A stretch of 64,000 nt of DNA from an uncultured Clostridia bacterium (GTDB lineage: Bacteria; Bacillota; Clostridia; TANB77; CAG-508): the NCBI GenBank assembly GCA_947627595.1, contig CANQWQ010000005.1, forward strand, positions 1 through 64,000, in the 5' to 3' direction. Positions 13,224-22,537 of this stretch are shown here, piece by piece (the stretch's first letter is position 1; every line of letters begins with the position of its first letter). The position numbers were made by a program, and so were the translations under genes. The notes beneath the pieces are model-generated. The model had not been told where the DNA came from and searched no databases. It worked only from the letters and a program-made list of their open reading frames with translations.

Positions 13224-14111
13224 CTAAAAATTAGAAATTATAACTCTATCATTTCCGCCAAAGTCCTGTAAACATATAATATTTTTAAAATCATTATTTT
13301 CTAAAATTTCTTGAACTGAATCTTTTTGATTATAGCCAATTTCTAAAAATAACATTCCATTTTTATTTAAATATTTTCCTGCTTCTTTAGCAATTTTTCT
13401 ATAAAAGTCTAATCCATCTTCTCCACCATCTAAAGCTAAATGTGGCTCATTTTGAACATCTTTACTAAGCTCTGGAATCACGTCTGTTTCTATATATGGT
13501 GGGTTTGAAACAATAATATCAAATTTTTCACTTATATTTTCAAATAAATCTGATTCGATAAATTTTACTTTTGCATCATTTTTCTTACAGTTTACTTTTG
13601 CAACTTCTAAAGCATCTTTGCTTATATCTGATGCAAAAACTTCTATATTATCATTTTGAATTTTTTTCGCAATGCTAATCGCAATTGCACCACTTCCTGT
13701 GCATAAATCAAGCACTTTTGGGTTATTTAACTTCTCTTGTGGATAATTTTCGAACAATTCACAGATTTCTTTTCCACAATTATTATTTAAATATTTCATA
13801 ACAGCTTCTACTAAAATCTCAGTATCTGGCTGAGGAATCAAAACTTTTTCATTTACAAAAAAATCAAGTCCCATAAATTCTTGATTATTTGTAATATATT
13901 GAAGTGGTTCACCTGAAATTAATCTATCTAAAAGTGAATAATATTCAACTTGTTTTTCAACTTCTAACTCTTTATTATCATTTATAATTAAATATTCTTT
14001 TGGCTTTCCTAAAAGAAAACTCAAAAGAATTCTAGCTTTTAAATTACAATCATCTATATTTTTTTCTTTTAAAACATAAATTCCATCATTTAAAATCTCT
14101 TTTAATTTCAT
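13224..14111 (-). CDS. prmC: Release factor glutamine methyltransferase PrmC
   Basis: Methylates the GGQ glutamine of peptide release factors RF1 and RF2 using S-adenosylmethionine. The 295-residue protein has the N-terminal helical domain (1-75), the SAM-binding motif VLDLCTGSGAIA (about 160-171) and the catalytic IVSNPPYIE motif (about 213-221). ATG at 14111 has TAGGAG upstream. It leads the prmC-whiA-hemW group. Confidence 0.95.
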   Translation of the reverse strand: MKLKEILNDGIYVLKEKNIDDCNLKARILLSFLLGKPKEYLIINDNKELEVEKQVEYYSLLDRLISGEPLQYITNNQEFMGLDFFVNEKVLIPQPDTEILVEAVMKYLNNNCGKEICELFENYPQEKLNNPKVLDLCTGSGAIAISIAKKIQNDNIEVFASDISKDALEVAKVNCKKNDAKVKFIESDLFENISEKFDIIVSNPPYIETDVIPELSKDVQNEPHLALDGGEDGLDFYRKIAKEAGKYLNKNGMLFLEIGYNQKDSVQEILENNDFKNIICLQDFGGNDRVIISNF

Positions 14112-14175
14112 AATTTTCTCCTAAAAATCAACAATAAGATTTTAACATACTTTACATAAAAAAGCAAGAAATACA

Positions 14176-14395
14176 AATAAAAAGCCCCACGTCTAAGCCG
14201 TTCTTAAATGAATTTTTAATGGACCTGTACTCACACAGGTGGGTGCCTTCCTAAATGCTTCTGGGTTTCTTACAATACAAACGGTAAGCATACACGCCAC
14301 ATTCAGAGTTCGGGCTCCCTTATCCATAACTTGTAGGTTCTAAAAATTCAAGTCGTAACGCACTACGCAGGGAAAATTAATAACTATATTTATTT
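14176..14395 (-). ncRNA. ssrS: 6S RNA
   Basis: A 200-base minus-strand RNA with its own promoter and no reading frame. The 5' end CCCTGCG (from 14372) pairs with CGTGGGG near the 3' end, and TGAATTTTT pairs with AAAAATTCA further in. This leaves the long hairpin with a central open region typical of 6S RNA, which sequesters sigma-70 RNA polymerase in stationary phase. It ends in GGGGCTTTTTATTTG. The assignment rests on size, structure and promoter, not on an alignment. Confidence 0.75.
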
Positions 14396-14404
14396 GTTAC
14401 TGCT

Positions 14405-14433
14405 ATATTATCATAAGAATATAACTATTTCAA
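14405..14433 (-). promoter_or_regulatory. Promoter of 6S RNA
   Basis: TTGAAA (14433-14428), 17 bases, TAATAT (14410-14405) on the minus strand, just upstream of the RNA. Confidence 0.75.
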
Positions 14434-14545
14434 ATCCAAAAAAATCCAAATTATATGGTTAAAACCATTTAAAATGATTTAAATATGAGTATGCGAAGGT
14501 TTTCACACTATTTTGCATTTGACTTTTTTCTTAATATATGATTTA

Positions 14546-15430
14546 CTAGAAGTTAGGTACGTATTTTTCTTCGTTATCTTCTAAGGATTGTATGTACCCG
14601 TTTTTTAATTCTAGGCCATATATAAAATCTTCAACATCATTAAGCTCTTCTACTGTAAGCTTTCTATTAATATCTTCAAATTTCTCAGCATTAAACACAG
14701 GAAAATATTGAGCCATTACACTAACATAAACTTGTTTTCCAAAATTATTTTTAAGTAATTTCAAAACTTGTTTACTATTTTGAACATGGTTTGGTAAAAT
14801 CAAATGTCTTATAATAACGCCTTTTTCAATCATATTATTTTCATCATAAATATTTTTAGATTGTTGCCTTAACATCTCTTTTATTGCGTTTAAAGCAATT
14901 TCTTTATAATCTTTAGCATTTGACAATCTTAAAGCTAAATCATCATAATAATATTTAAAATCAGGTAAATAAACATCAATATAACCTTCTAATAATTTTA
15001 AAGCATCTACGCTTTCATATCCACTAGAATTATAGACTGTAGGAATTTCTAATCCGTTTTTTCTAGCAATTTTTATAGCTTCGACAATTTGAGGAATATA
15101 CATAAAACCTGTTACAAAATTTATATTATTTGCACCTTCGTTTTGAAGCCATATCATCTTGTCAGCAAGCTCTTTTACAGAAATTTCTTCACCTTTTCCT
15201 TCCCAACTTATTTTATAATTTTGGCAAAACTGACATCTTAAATTACAACCAGAAAAAAAGACAGTTCCTGAACCTGAAAGTCCGCTTATACATGGTTCTT
15301 CATAATAATGAAGTCCGATTTTTGCGACTTTAATTTTTTCTCCTGTCGATTTGCAAAAACCTGATTCTCCTTTTAGTCTATTTACTTTACAATTTCTTGG
15401 ACATAAATTACAATTTTCTAAAATTTTCAT
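14546..15430 (-). CDS. Radical SAM protein, PflX-type
   Basis: A 294-residue radical SAM enzyme related to the pyruvate formate-lyase activating family. The [4Fe-4S] motif CNLRCQFCQN lies about residues 61-70. An additional Cys cluster near the N-terminus (CNLCPRNCKVNR and GFCKS) marks the PflX/COG1313 subgroup. Its substrate is unknown; no pyruvate formate-lyase gene is nearby, so I would not call it PflA. ATG at 15430. It is divergent from the gene at 15514. Confidence 0.85.
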   Translation of the reverse strand: MKILENCNLCPRNCKVNRLKGESGFCKSTGEKIKVAKIGLHYYEEPCISGLSGSGTVFFSGCNLRCQFCQNYKISWEGKGEEISVKELADKMIWLQNEGANNINFVTGFMYIPQIVEAIKIARKNGLEIPTVYNSSGYESVDALKLLEGYIDVYLPDFKYYYDDLALRLSNAKDYKEIALNAIKEMLRQQSKNIYDENNMIEKGVIIRHLILPNHVQNSKQVLKLLKNNFGKQVYVSVMAQYFPVFNAEKFEDINRKLTVEELNDVEDFIYGLELKNGYIQSLEDNEEKYVPNF

Positions 15431-15513
15431 GAACCTATTTTAACAAATTTTTCTTGATATATCAATCTCTATATGTTAAAATTTATTTAGTTCTTTATAG
15501 AAAGGAAATACCT

Positions 15514-16083
15514 ATGAAAAGAAAAATTTTAACGATAGTTTTAACAATATTGTTAATAACATTAATAGTTTTAACCATTTTAAAACCAAAACTTACAAAT
15601 AATAATTCAAAAAATGAGACAAATAGAGATTTTATGTTAAATGATAATCCAAAAGCAAACTCTAAAGGCGAAAATACTATAATTTACGTTGGAGTAAAAG
15701 ACAGTGAAGATTCTGAAAATTTTTCATTAGTTACTATTAAAGTAAATAAAAAATTGTCAAAAGAAGATCAAGCAAAAACTATAGTCTCAAAAATATCAGA
15801 TTCTCTTGGATATAAAATAGAATTAAATTCATTAGAAATAAGTGAAAATATAATAAAATTAGATCTTTCAAAAACAGGTGCACCATTTGATTTTGAATCT
15901 AGCTATTTAAGCGATTCAAGTATTTATTTTCCATCAACTAAAGTATTAACAAAGGCTGTTTTTGATTCAATAAATAGATCTTTTAAATCATATTTTGGAG
16001 AAGATACTGAAGTTTATTTTTCAGCTGACTCCGGAAATATAGAACTTGAATCAATTTCAATAGATTCAAGCAAGCCTTATTAA
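15514..16083 (+). CDS. Membrane-anchored extracellular protein, GerMN-like
   Basis: A 189-residue protein with a short basic N-terminus and one membrane segment (about 5-25, ILTIVLTILLITLIVLTIL), then a polar extracellular domain. The pattern of this domain (a mixed fold ending in SFKSYFGEDTEVYFSADSGN) resembles the GerMN domain of spore-germination and lipoprotein-type proteins; this is a weak match. I chose ATG at 15514 because AAAGGAA lies just upstream; the frame opens earlier without a ribosome site. It is one of the few plus-strand genes, has its own promoter (TTGATA near 15450) and is followed by a terminator. Confidence 0.75.
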   Translation: MKRKILTIVLTILLITLIVLTILKPKLTNNNSKNETNRDFMLNDNPKANSKGENTIIYVGVKDSEDSENFSLVTIKVNKKLSKEDQAKTIVSKISDSLGYKIELNSLEISENIIKLDLSKTGAPFDFESSYLSDSSIYFPSTKVLTKAVFDSINRSFKSYFGEDTEVYFSADSGNIELESISIDSSKPY

Positions 16084-16088
16084 AAAAA

Positions 16089-16135
16089 AAATAAAACTGT
16101 TATGAAATCAGAAGCTTTTCAATAACAGTTTTATT
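16089..16135. terminator. Bidirectional terminator hairpin
   Basis: A 15-bp perfect stem (16089-16103 with 16121-16135), A-rich on the left and T-rich on the right. It serves the plus-strand gene ending at 16083 and the minus-strand tcdA ending at 16213. Confidence 0.85.
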
Positions 16136-16212
16136 TTTATATTTTTTTGGGGATTTTATAAATATAATATAATAATATAACCTTAAAACAATCTTAAAAA
16201 TCTAAAATTAAA

Positions 16213-16965
16213 TTATTTTTTTATAATATCTTTTATAACTTCCCCTGAAATTATTAATCCTGCAACAGATGGAACAAATGAAATACTTCCTGGAACTTCA
16301 TTTCTCATTGAACATTTTCTTTTTGTTCCTGGAGGACAAATACAATTTGTTTTACAACTACTTTCACTTTCTTGCTCTACTTTAATAGGAATCTCTTTTG
16401 AATAAACAACTTTTAAGCTATTAATATTTCTAGCTTTTAATTCTTTTCTCATAACTTTTGCTAAAGGACATACAGAAGTCTTATAAATATCTGAAACCTC
16501 AAACTGTGTTGGATCTAATTTATTTCCAGTTCCCATACAAGAAATAACTGAAACTCCTAGTTTCTTAGCTCTAACTATAATTTCAATTTTTGCAGTAACA
16601 GTATCAACACAATCCACAACATATGAAACAGTTTCGTCAAAAACATCTCTACTTACTGGCATAAAGAACTCTTGATAAATTTCAACATTTGCGTCTGGAT
16701 TAATTTCTAAAATTCTTTCTTTTGCGACTTCAACCTTAGATTTTCCAATAGTTTTTCTTGTAGCAATAATTTGACGATTTAAGTTAGTTAAACACACCTT
16801 ATCATCATCAACTAAAATAAAATTTCCAATTCCAGCTCTTGCTAAGCCTTCAACAACAAAAGAGCCAACTCCTCCAAGTCCGAAAATTGCAACTTTAGAA
16901 TTATGTAATTTTTCAACATTTTCTTTTCCAATAATTAATTCTTCTCTAGAAAATTGACTTAACAT
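16213..16965 (-). CDS. tcdA: tRNA threonylcarbamoyladenosine dehydratase TcdA
   Basis: An E1-like ThiF-family enzyme that dehydrates t6A to cyclic t6A at position 37 of tRNAs. Visible are the nucleotide-binding motif GLGGVGSFVVEGLARAG (about 29-45), the following LVDDDKVCLTNLNRQ, and a Cys-rich C-terminal part (CKTNCICPPGTKRKC). I place the start at ATG 16965, behind AGGTGA, rather than GTG 16974, which would overlap the EamA gene and lacks spacing. It is coupled to the EamA gene. Confidence 0.92.
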   Translation of the reverse strand: MLSQFSREELIIGKENVEKLHNSKVAIFGLGGVGSFVVEGLARAGIGNFILVDDDKVCLTNLNRQIIATRKTIGKSKVEVAKERILEINPDANVEIYQEFFMPVSRDVFDETVSYVVDCVDTVTAKIEIIVRAKKLGVSVISCMGTGNKLDPTQFEVSDIYKTSVCPLAKVMRKELKARNINSLKVVYSKEIPIKVEQESESSCKTNCICPPGTKRKCSMRNEVPGSISFVPSVAGLIISGEVIKDIIKK

Positions 16966-16966
16966 T

Positions 16967-17875
16967 TTATTCACCTACAATTCCTAAAATTACTACACCA
17001 ACAAGTGCCATAACAATAGCAACATATTGTTTTTTCGTTAGTTTCTCTTTTAAGAATATTCTTGACAAAACAACTGATATTACTGACATAAATGACATTA
17101 TAGCAACTGCAATTATATCATTTCCAGAAAATGAATAAACATAAAAAGCTTGTCCTAATGTCTCTAAAATACCTGTTGTTATCCTGTTTTTCTCACCTTT
17201 GAAAGTAAATTTTTCTTTCTTAATTTTTAAGAATATGTAAAAAATTATTGCTGTTATAAAGAATGATATTTCATAAGCTATATTTGCAACATCTTCAATC
17301 GTATTTTCAGTAACATATTTTAATGGAGATGTTTCAATGTCTAGATAAAATACATCTAAAAATGTTCCTATTCCATCTAATAATGCGTACATCATTGCCA
17401 TTATAATTCCGACAATTAGCATCTTTTTAGTAACATCCTTTGGAGTATTATTTTCATCTCTGGTTTCAAACATAGCAAGCAAAACAACGCCAATTGTAAG
17501 AAGTGCCATAGCAAAAGCTGCTATTCCACTAATTCTTTCACCTAATATGAAGAAACATAAACTTGCTGTAATAACACTTGAAAATTCTTCAATAACAGAT
17601 GAAACCGAATTTTCAATAAATCTTACTCCATAGCAAGCTAAAATCATTGACAACATATATAAGAAAAACACTGGAAAATAATAAATTAAATTTATTGGAT
17701 GAAAACCAGTATTTTTAGTAATTAAAGTAATTACAGCATGAATTCCCATAACTAAACCTATGAAAATTCCTGTTCTTAAATGAGTGTATTTTGTTGACCT
17801 TTCTGCACCCATTTTATAAAAAACTTCACAAACGCCCCAAGTTATAGTTGTAAGAAAAGTAAATAATAACCACAT
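16967..17875 (-). CDS. EamA/DMT-family membrane transporter
   Basis: A 302-residue protein with about ten hydrophobic helices arranged as two repeats of five, the drug/metabolite transporter layout. The N-terminal MWLLFTFLTTITWGVCEVFYK and a second-half repeat beginning near residue 150 mark the EamA halves. The substrate cannot be read from sequence. Starting at 17875, it follows the PLP enzyme gene by seven bases and precedes tcdA, so the three are probably co-transcribed. Confidence 0.85.
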   Translation of the reverse strand: MWLLFTFLTTITWGVCEVFYKMGAERSTKYTHLRTGIFIGLVMGIHAVITLITKNTGFHPINLIYYFPVFFLYMLSMILACYGVRFIENSVSSVIEEFSSVITASLCFFILGERISGIAAFAMALLTIGVVLLAMFETRDENNTPKDVTKKMLIVGIIMAMMYALLDGIGTFLDVFYLDIETSPLKYVTENTIEDVANIAYEISFFITAIIFYIFLKIKKEKFTFKGEKNRITTGILETLGQAFYVYSFSGNDIIAVAIMSFMSVISVVLSRIFLKEKLTKKQYVAIVMALVGVVILGIVGE

Positions 17876-17882
17876 ATTAAAC

Positions 17883-19139
17883 CTACTTTCTTATCATATT
17901 TTGAATCGCAATCATGATTCCTAATTTTCCATATTCATAAGTGATTCCGCCTTGCATATAAGCTTTATATGGTTCTACTAATGGACCATCACAGCTAAGT
18001 TCAATTGTTGAACCTGGTGTAAAGCTTCCATCTGCCATAATTTCTTTGTGTGGGTAACCAGGTGTCACATCTGGAACTGGATCTACGAAAGATTCAACAG
18101 GCATTCCCATTTGTAAGCCTTTGCAAAATCTAATTAAATTTTCTTCAGTCTCTAACTCAACAGTTTGAATTATATCTGTTCTTTTTTCATTATATTTTGG
18201 AGAAATATTTTTAAATCCTAATTTCTCTAACATTAAACTAGCAAAAGTCATTGTTTTTAAACTTGATCTAACTGCATTTGGAGCCATATATAAACCTTTA
18301 TAAAAGTTTAGCCATTGATTAAAGTTTGCTCCCATATCTTTTCCAACAGTTGGAGCTGTTAATCTTTCAGCTACACTTTCAACCAAATCTCTCTTTCCAG
18401 CAACATATCCACCAGATGTAGCAATTCCTCCACCTAAGTTTTTAATTAATGAACCAACTATAATATCTGCTCCAACTTCAGGTGGCTCTTTATCTTCAAC
18501 CAATTCACCATAACAGTTATCAACCATTATAATAACGTTTTTATCAACTTTACGAATTTCTTTTATAACTTTTTCAATCTTCTCAATTAATATACTTTTT
18601 CTAGATGAATAACCTGTAGAACGTTGAATTTCAACTAATTTAACAGGAGATTTTTTTAGTCTCTCAACAATTTTTTCATAATCAAAATCTTCATTAATTA
18701 AATCAATTTGTTCATATTTAATTCCATATTGAATTAAAGAATTTTTGCTATCTCCAACTAAACCAATAACACTTCTTAAAGTATCATAAGGCTCACCAGA
18801 GATACTAATCATTGTGTCCCCATATTTTAATAAACCAAAAAGTGTAAGTGAAAGTGCATGTGTTCCTGACATAATTTGAGGTCTAACTAAAGCATCTTCT
18901 GTTCCTAAAATTTGACTATAAATCTTCTCTAATTTGTCTCTTCCGCCATCATAATAACCATAGCCTGTAACTTCAATAAAATCTGTTCCAGTTACTTTGT
19001 TATCTTGAAAAGCTTTTAAAACTTTGCTTGTAGCCTTTAAGCAATTTTCGTCAATCTTTTTAAAAATTGGCTCTAGCTCTTTTTCACATTTTTCTGCTAA
19101 ATCAATTACTTCATCAGTTATTCCGAATTCTTTATACAC
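17883..19139 (-). CDS. PLP-dependent enzyme, methionine gamma-lyase-like (aluminium-resistance family)
   Basis: A 418-residue pyridoxal-phosphate protein of the family annotated as methionine gamma-lyase-like or aluminium resistance protein. It shows the family features GYGYYDGGRDKLE (about 59-71), RPQIMSGTHA (about 87-96), the active-site lysine region IVGSLIKNLGGGIA and the C-terminal PLVEPYKAYMQGG. The physiological substrate is not settled for this family. The start is GTG at 19139 behind GGAGAGAG. It lies directly after the RNase P RNA gene. Confidence 0.88.
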   Translation of the reverse strand: MYKEFGITDEVIDLAEKCEKELEPIFKKIDENCLKATSKVLKAFQDNKVTGTDFIEVTGYGYYDGGRDKLEKIYSQILGTEDALVRPQIMSGTHALSLTLFGLLKYGDTMISISGEPYDTLRSVIGLVGDSKNSLIQYGIKYEQIDLINEDFDYEKIVERLKKSPVKLVEIQRSTGYSSRKSILIEKIEKVIKEIRKVDKNVIIMVDNCYGELVEDKEPPEVGADIIVGSLIKNLGGGIATSGGYVAGKRDLVESVAERLTAPTVGKDMGANFNQWLNFYKGLYMAPNAVRSSLKTMTFASLMLEKLGFKNISPKYNEKRTDIIQTVELETEENLIRFCKGLQMGMPVESFVDPVPDVTPGYPHKEIMADGSFTPGSTIELSCDGPLVEPYKAYMQGGITYEYGKLGIMIAIQNMIRK

Positions 19140-19169
19140 GGTTATCTCTCTCCTTATTTTTAATTAAAC

Positions 19170-19200
19170 AAGAATAAAGCGGACAATATATCCGCTATTT
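19170..19200 (-). terminator. Terminator after RNase P RNA
   Basis: AGCGGA (minus 19196-19191) pairs with TCCGCT (19183-19178) and is followed by TTATTCTT. It lies a few bases beyond the 3' end of rnpB. Confidence 0.65.
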
Positions 19201-19211
19201 TCTAAATATAA

Positions 19212-19556
19212 AAGCAAACAGTAAGCCGGGTTCTGTTATTTCAAATAGTCATTTATCTAGAATATATATTACTATATATTTCAAGCCGTTCAAGTAATTT
19301 TAAAATAAATTTAGGCGAGCAACCTAAAATTTATCTTACAAGACGTTGCTCCAGATAGGGTTTACACTGACAGGTGATGTCACCACCACCCCGGTGAGCT
19401 CTTACCTCGCCTTTTCACCTTAACCAAAAATATTGGCTGTTATTTTCTGTTGCACTTTCCCTGAGGTCACCCTCGCTTGACGTTATCAAGTATCCTGCTC
19501 TGTGGAGCCCGGACTTTCCTCTGACCTAAAAGACCAGCGACTATTTTGTTTACTTC
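19212..19556 (-). ncRNA. rnpB: RNase P RNA
   Basis: The catalytic RNA of RNase P, which trims tRNA 5' ends. On the minus strand the conserved 5' block GAGGAAAGTCCGGGCTCCA, the AGGGTGA and CAGGGAAAGTGCAACAGAAA regions, and the 3' block AACCCGGCTTAC are all present in order. The first bases (GTAAAC) pair with the last (GTTTGC) as helix P1, which fixes the ends. No protein gene overlaps it. Confidence 0.96.
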
Positions 19557-19565
19557 ATTTTACTA

Positions 19566-19594
19566 TTTTAACATATAAAGTCCTTAAATGTCAA
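19566..19594 (-). promoter_or_regulatory. Promoter of RNase P RNA
   Basis: TTGACA (19594-19589), 17 bases, TTAAAA (19571-19566) on the minus strand, ten bases before the RNA. Confidence 0.75.
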
Positions 19595-19629
19595 TGGGTA
19601 AACGGCTTTAATAAAAATGGAAAAAGGGT

Positions 19630-19656
19630 GGGAAAAGGGGACTGTCCCCTTTTCCC
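19630..19656. repeat. REP-like perfect palindrome
   Basis: A perfect 12-bp inverted repeat (19630-19641 with 19645-19656) around a CTG loop, with the core GGGGACTGTCCCC. Such palindromes recur in many Clostridia and are associated with REP/Y1-transposase systems. It is far richer in G+C than its surroundings. I see only one copy in this window. Confidence 0.6.
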
Positions 19657-19662
19657 AAAATT

Positions 19663-19687
19663 AAAAATGAGGCTAAGCCTCATTTTT
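19663..19687 (-). terminator. Terminator of the polysaccharide deacetylase gene
   Basis: AAAAATGAGGC pairs with GCCTCATTTTT across TAA and ends in a U-run on the minus strand, eight bases after the stop at 19695. Confidence 0.85.
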
Positions 19688-19694
19688 ACAAGTT

Positions 19695-20702
19695 TTATTG
19701 AAAAATATCATAATAATTTTTAAAAGTATAGCCTTCATTTTTATAGTGTTCAATAATCTCTGGAAGTGCGTCGGCTGTAGCTTGTTTGTCATTAGCATCA
19801 TGCATTAAAACGACTAAACTATCCCAACCTTCAGCTGTTTCATATAATCTATTTAATAATTGCTCTTTTGTTCTTCCAACAGCTTCAGCATCACCTGTTA
19901 AGCAATTCCAGTTTGTTGAAGGAATTCCCATTCCTTCTAAAGTTCTTTTAGCCTCAGCTTTTAAATCATTATAAGGTCCGCCACTTGATCCACCTGGAAA
20001 TCTAAATAATAAAGTATTATATTCTGTAGTTCCAAGAGCATCTTGAACAGCTTTATTTGTAGCATTAAACTCATCTATAACAGATTGAACTGAACTATAA
20101 ATTGAAGAATAACTGTGGCTATAGCCGTGATTTGCTATAAAATGTCCCTCATTATATTCTCTTCTAACAAGTTCAGGATAAAGCTCAACTCTACTTCCTA
20201 AAACGAAAAATGTAGCAGGAACATTATATTCTTTTAAGGTATCTAAAATTTGAGGTGTTATATCTCTTGAAGGACCATCATCAAATGTTAAGTATATATT
20301 TTTTTCATGTGAAGTTTGTGCTTGTTTGCAAAGTTGTACTGCATCTGGATTAGAAACAGGAACTTTTGTATTTGTAACCTCTGTATTTGAATTGTGATTA
20401 TCATTTTTATCATCAACTTTATTGTCATTTTCATTTGCATTTTGTTGAAGTTGATCTAAAAAATTAGTAAAGTCATTATTCTCATCATCGCTACTATCTT
20501 TATCATTTTTTTCTTCATTCTTCACTACATTAGTAACTTTTGAAGAACTAACATTTTTAGGGCTTAATGATAAATCTTTCTTTTCTTTACTTCTAGCATT
20601 TCTTGTTATTAAAGCACTTCCTAAAATTATTAAAAATGCAAATATAAAAATAGCTACAGTTACTATTATTTTAGTTAAATTTAAATGTTTCTCCGGTTCC
20701 AT
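19695..20702 (-). CDS. Membrane-anchored polysaccharide deacetylase (NodB domain)
   Basis: Probably removes acetyl groups from peptidoglycan or another cell-wall polymer outside the membrane. The 335-residue protein has one N-terminal membrane segment (about 11-30), a Ser/Asp/Asn-rich spacer (about 35-125) and a NodB domain. The metal-binding motif TFDDGPS (about 140-146) and the His motif NHGYSHS (about 191-197) are intact, as is the C-terminal LMHD. ATG at 20702 lies behind AAGGGAG. It follows dapB by 22 bases. Confidence 0.92.
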   Translation of the reverse strand: MEPEKHLNLTKIIVTVAIFIFAFLIILGSALITRNARSKEKKDLSLSPKNVSSSKVTNVVKNEEKNDKDSSDDENNDFTNFLDQLQQNANENDNKVDDKNDNHNSNTEVTNTKVPVSNPDAVQLCKQAQTSHEKNIYLTFDDGPSRDITPQILDTLKEYNVPATFFVLGSRVELYPELVRREYNEGHFIANHGYSHSYSSIYSSVQSVIDEFNATNKAVQDALGTTEYNTLLFRFPGGSSGGPYNDLKAEAKRTLEGMGIPSTNWNCLTGDAEAVGRTKEQLLNRLYETAEGWDSLVVLMHDANDKQATADALPEIIEHYKNEGYTFKNYYDIFQ

Positions 20703-20724
20703 TTCTATACTCCCTTTATTACTA

Positions 20725-21477
20725 CTATACCATATCTTTCATATTATATACGCCAGCATCTTGATTAATCAAGAACTTAGCAGCTTTTAAAGCACCTTCA
20801 GCAAAAACGCCTCTAGATGTAACAGTATGTTTTATCTCCATACTCTCATCTTCTCCAAAATAGATAACACTGTGTGTTCCAGCTTCTGTTCCACCTCTAA
20901 TTGAATGAATTCCAATTTCATCTGGGCTTCTCTTTTCACGTTTATCATGACGATTATATTCATAATGTAATTTATTATCTAACGCCTCATTTATTGATTC
21001 TGCAAGCATTAGAGCAGTTCCACTAGGACTATCAACTTTTCTTCTATGATGTGTTTCAACAATCTCAATATCTGTTCCATCTAAAAGTTTTGCAAGTTCT
21101 GAGCAAATATTTCTCATAACACTGACAGAATAACTCATATTATATGATTGAAATACTGGAATTTTTTCTCCAGCTTTTCTGATTTTATCAAGTTCTTCCT
21201 CAGAAAAACCAGTTGTAGCAACAACTATCGGAACTTTCTTTTCTATTGCAAAATCTAGAACTTTCATAGAAGCAACTGGCACTGAAAAATCAACTATTAC
21301 ATCTGGCAACTCTTTTATATTATTTAAATCTGTATAAACAGGAAAGAAATTATCTCCACTATCTGACTGATCAATTCCACCTAAAACTTCTATTCCTTCC
21401 ATTACTCTAGCTTTTTTAGCAACTTCTTGTCCCATTTTTCCATTACAACCATTTATTAAAATTCTAATAGTCTTCAT
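20725..21477 (-). CDS. dapB: 4-hydroxy-tetrahydrodipicolinate reductase DapB
   Basis: NAD(P)H-dependent reductase of the lysine/diaminopimelate pathway. It shows the nucleotide-binding INGCNGKMG (about 6-14), the DIEIVETHHRRKVDSPSGTA block (catalytic His and substrate-binding Lys, about 145-165) and RGGTEAGTHSV. The start is ATG at 21477 because GTGGAGG directly upstream is the ribosome site; the in-frame GTG at 21489 is part of that site. It forms a pair with dapA, six bases after the dapA stop is the usual spacing. Confidence 0.96.
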   Translation of the reverse strand: MKTIRILINGCNGKMGQEVAKKARVMEGIEVLGGIDQSDSGDNFFPVYTDLNNIKELPDVIVDFSVPVASMKVLDFAIEKKVPIVVATTGFSEEELDKIRKAGEKIPVFQSYNMSYSVSVMRNICSELAKLLDGTDIEIVETHHRRKVDSPSGTALMLAESINEALDNKLHYEYNRHDKREKRSPDEIGIHSIRGGTEAGTHSVIYFGEDESMEIKHTVTSRGVFAEGALKAAKFLINQDAGVYNMKDMV

Positions 21478-21495
21478 AATTTCCTCCACTTAAAA

Positions 21496-22380
21496 TTAAA
21501 CTAAATTAAATTTTTTCATTTCTTCTTTTAGTTTTTCAGCTTTTGGCTCACTCATTGGAACAAGAGGAAGTCTTGGTTCTCCAAAATTATATCCCATGAA
21601 ATTTAAGGCCTTTTTAACTGGAATTGGGTTTACTTCTGAGAATAATGCTTTTATTAAATCTATAGATTCAAGTTGCATTTTGCAAGCTTTAGCGACATTT
21701 CCATTAAAAAATTCTTCTGTCATATTATGTGTATATTCTGGCATAATATTTGATAAAACTGAAATTACGCCTAATCCACCAAGTGACAAAATTGGAACAA
21801 TTTGATCATCATTTCCAGAATATATATTTAAATTATCTCCGCAAAGTTTAGCAATTTCAGCTATTTGAGAAATATTTCCACTAGCTTCTTTAATTGCAAC
21901 AATGTTTGGAATTTCAGATAATTTTTTGCATGTTTCAGGTAAAATATTTACGCCTGTTCTGCTAGGTACGCTATATAAAATTATTGGAAGTTTAGTATTC
22001 TCAGCAATTTTCTTATAATGAGCTACTAATCCATCTTGAGTTGTCTTATTATAATATGGAGTAACAACTAAAGCAGCATCTGCACCAACACTTTCAGCAA
22101 ATTTAGTCATTTCTACAGCTTGAGCAGTATTATTACTTCCAGTTCCAACTATAACAGGAACTCTTTTATTTACCTTTTCTATGGCAAATTTGATAGTTTC
22201 TTTCTTTTCTTCTAAAGTCATAGTTGAAGCTTCACCAGTAGTTCCGCAAACAATTAAACTATCAATTTTATTTTGAATTTGGTCTTCTATTAGTTTTCCA
22301 AATTCTTCTAGATTAACTCCTGTTTCTGTAAAAGGAGTTGAAATAGCTGTTCCACAGCCTTTAAATATAATTTTTTTCAT
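21496..22380 (-). CDS. dapA: 4-hydroxy-tetrahydrodipicolinate synthase DapA
   Basis: Condenses pyruvate with aspartate semialdehyde, the first committed step to diaminopimelate and lysine. The 294-residue TIM-barrel protein shows [10 protein letters not shown] (about 45-54), YYNKTTQDG (about 108-116) with the catalytic Tyr, SVPSRTGVN (about 137-145) and the Schiff-base lysine in IVAIKEASG (about 159-167). ATG at 22380 follows GAGGTGA. It has its own promoter upstream. Confidence 0.97.
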   Translation of the reverse strand: MKKIIFKGCGTAISTPFTETGVNLEEFGKLIEDQIQNKIDSLIVCGTTGEASTMTLEEKKETIKFAIEKVNKRVPVIVGTGSNNTAQAVEMTKFAESVGADAALVVTPYYNKTTQDGLVAHYKKIAENTKLPIILYSVPSRTGVNILPETCKKLSEIPNIVAIKEASGNISQIAEIAKLCGDNLNIYSGNDDQIVPILSLGGLGVISVLSNIMPEYTHNMTEEFFNGNVAKACKMQLESIDLIKALFSEVNPIPVKKALNFMGYNFGEPRLPLVPMSEPKAEKLKEEMKKFNLV

Positions 22381-22443
22381 AAAAATATCACCTCGAAATA
22401 TCGGGTATAAAGCTAAAAATATAGTTATATTTTTGGCTATTTA

Positions 22444-22472
22444 ATTATATGCTAAAATAACATAAAAATCAA
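22444..22472 (-). promoter_or_regulatory. Promoter of dapA-dapB
   Basis: TTGATT (22472-22467), 17 bases, TATAAT (22449-22444) on the minus strand. Confidence 0.7.
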
Positions 22473-22481
22473 TCGATTTTA

Positions 22482-22520
22482 TAAAAAAAGCGGTGAGGGT
22501 AATAAAATTACCCTCATCGC
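22482..22520 (-). terminator. Terminator of the foreign ABC gene
   Basis: GCGATGAGGGTAA pairs with TTACCCTCACCGC (one mismatch) across TTTA, then TTTTTTT, on the minus strand 18 bases after the stop at 22538. Confidence 0.85.
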
Positions 22521-22537
22521 TCTGAAAAAAGCTACGC

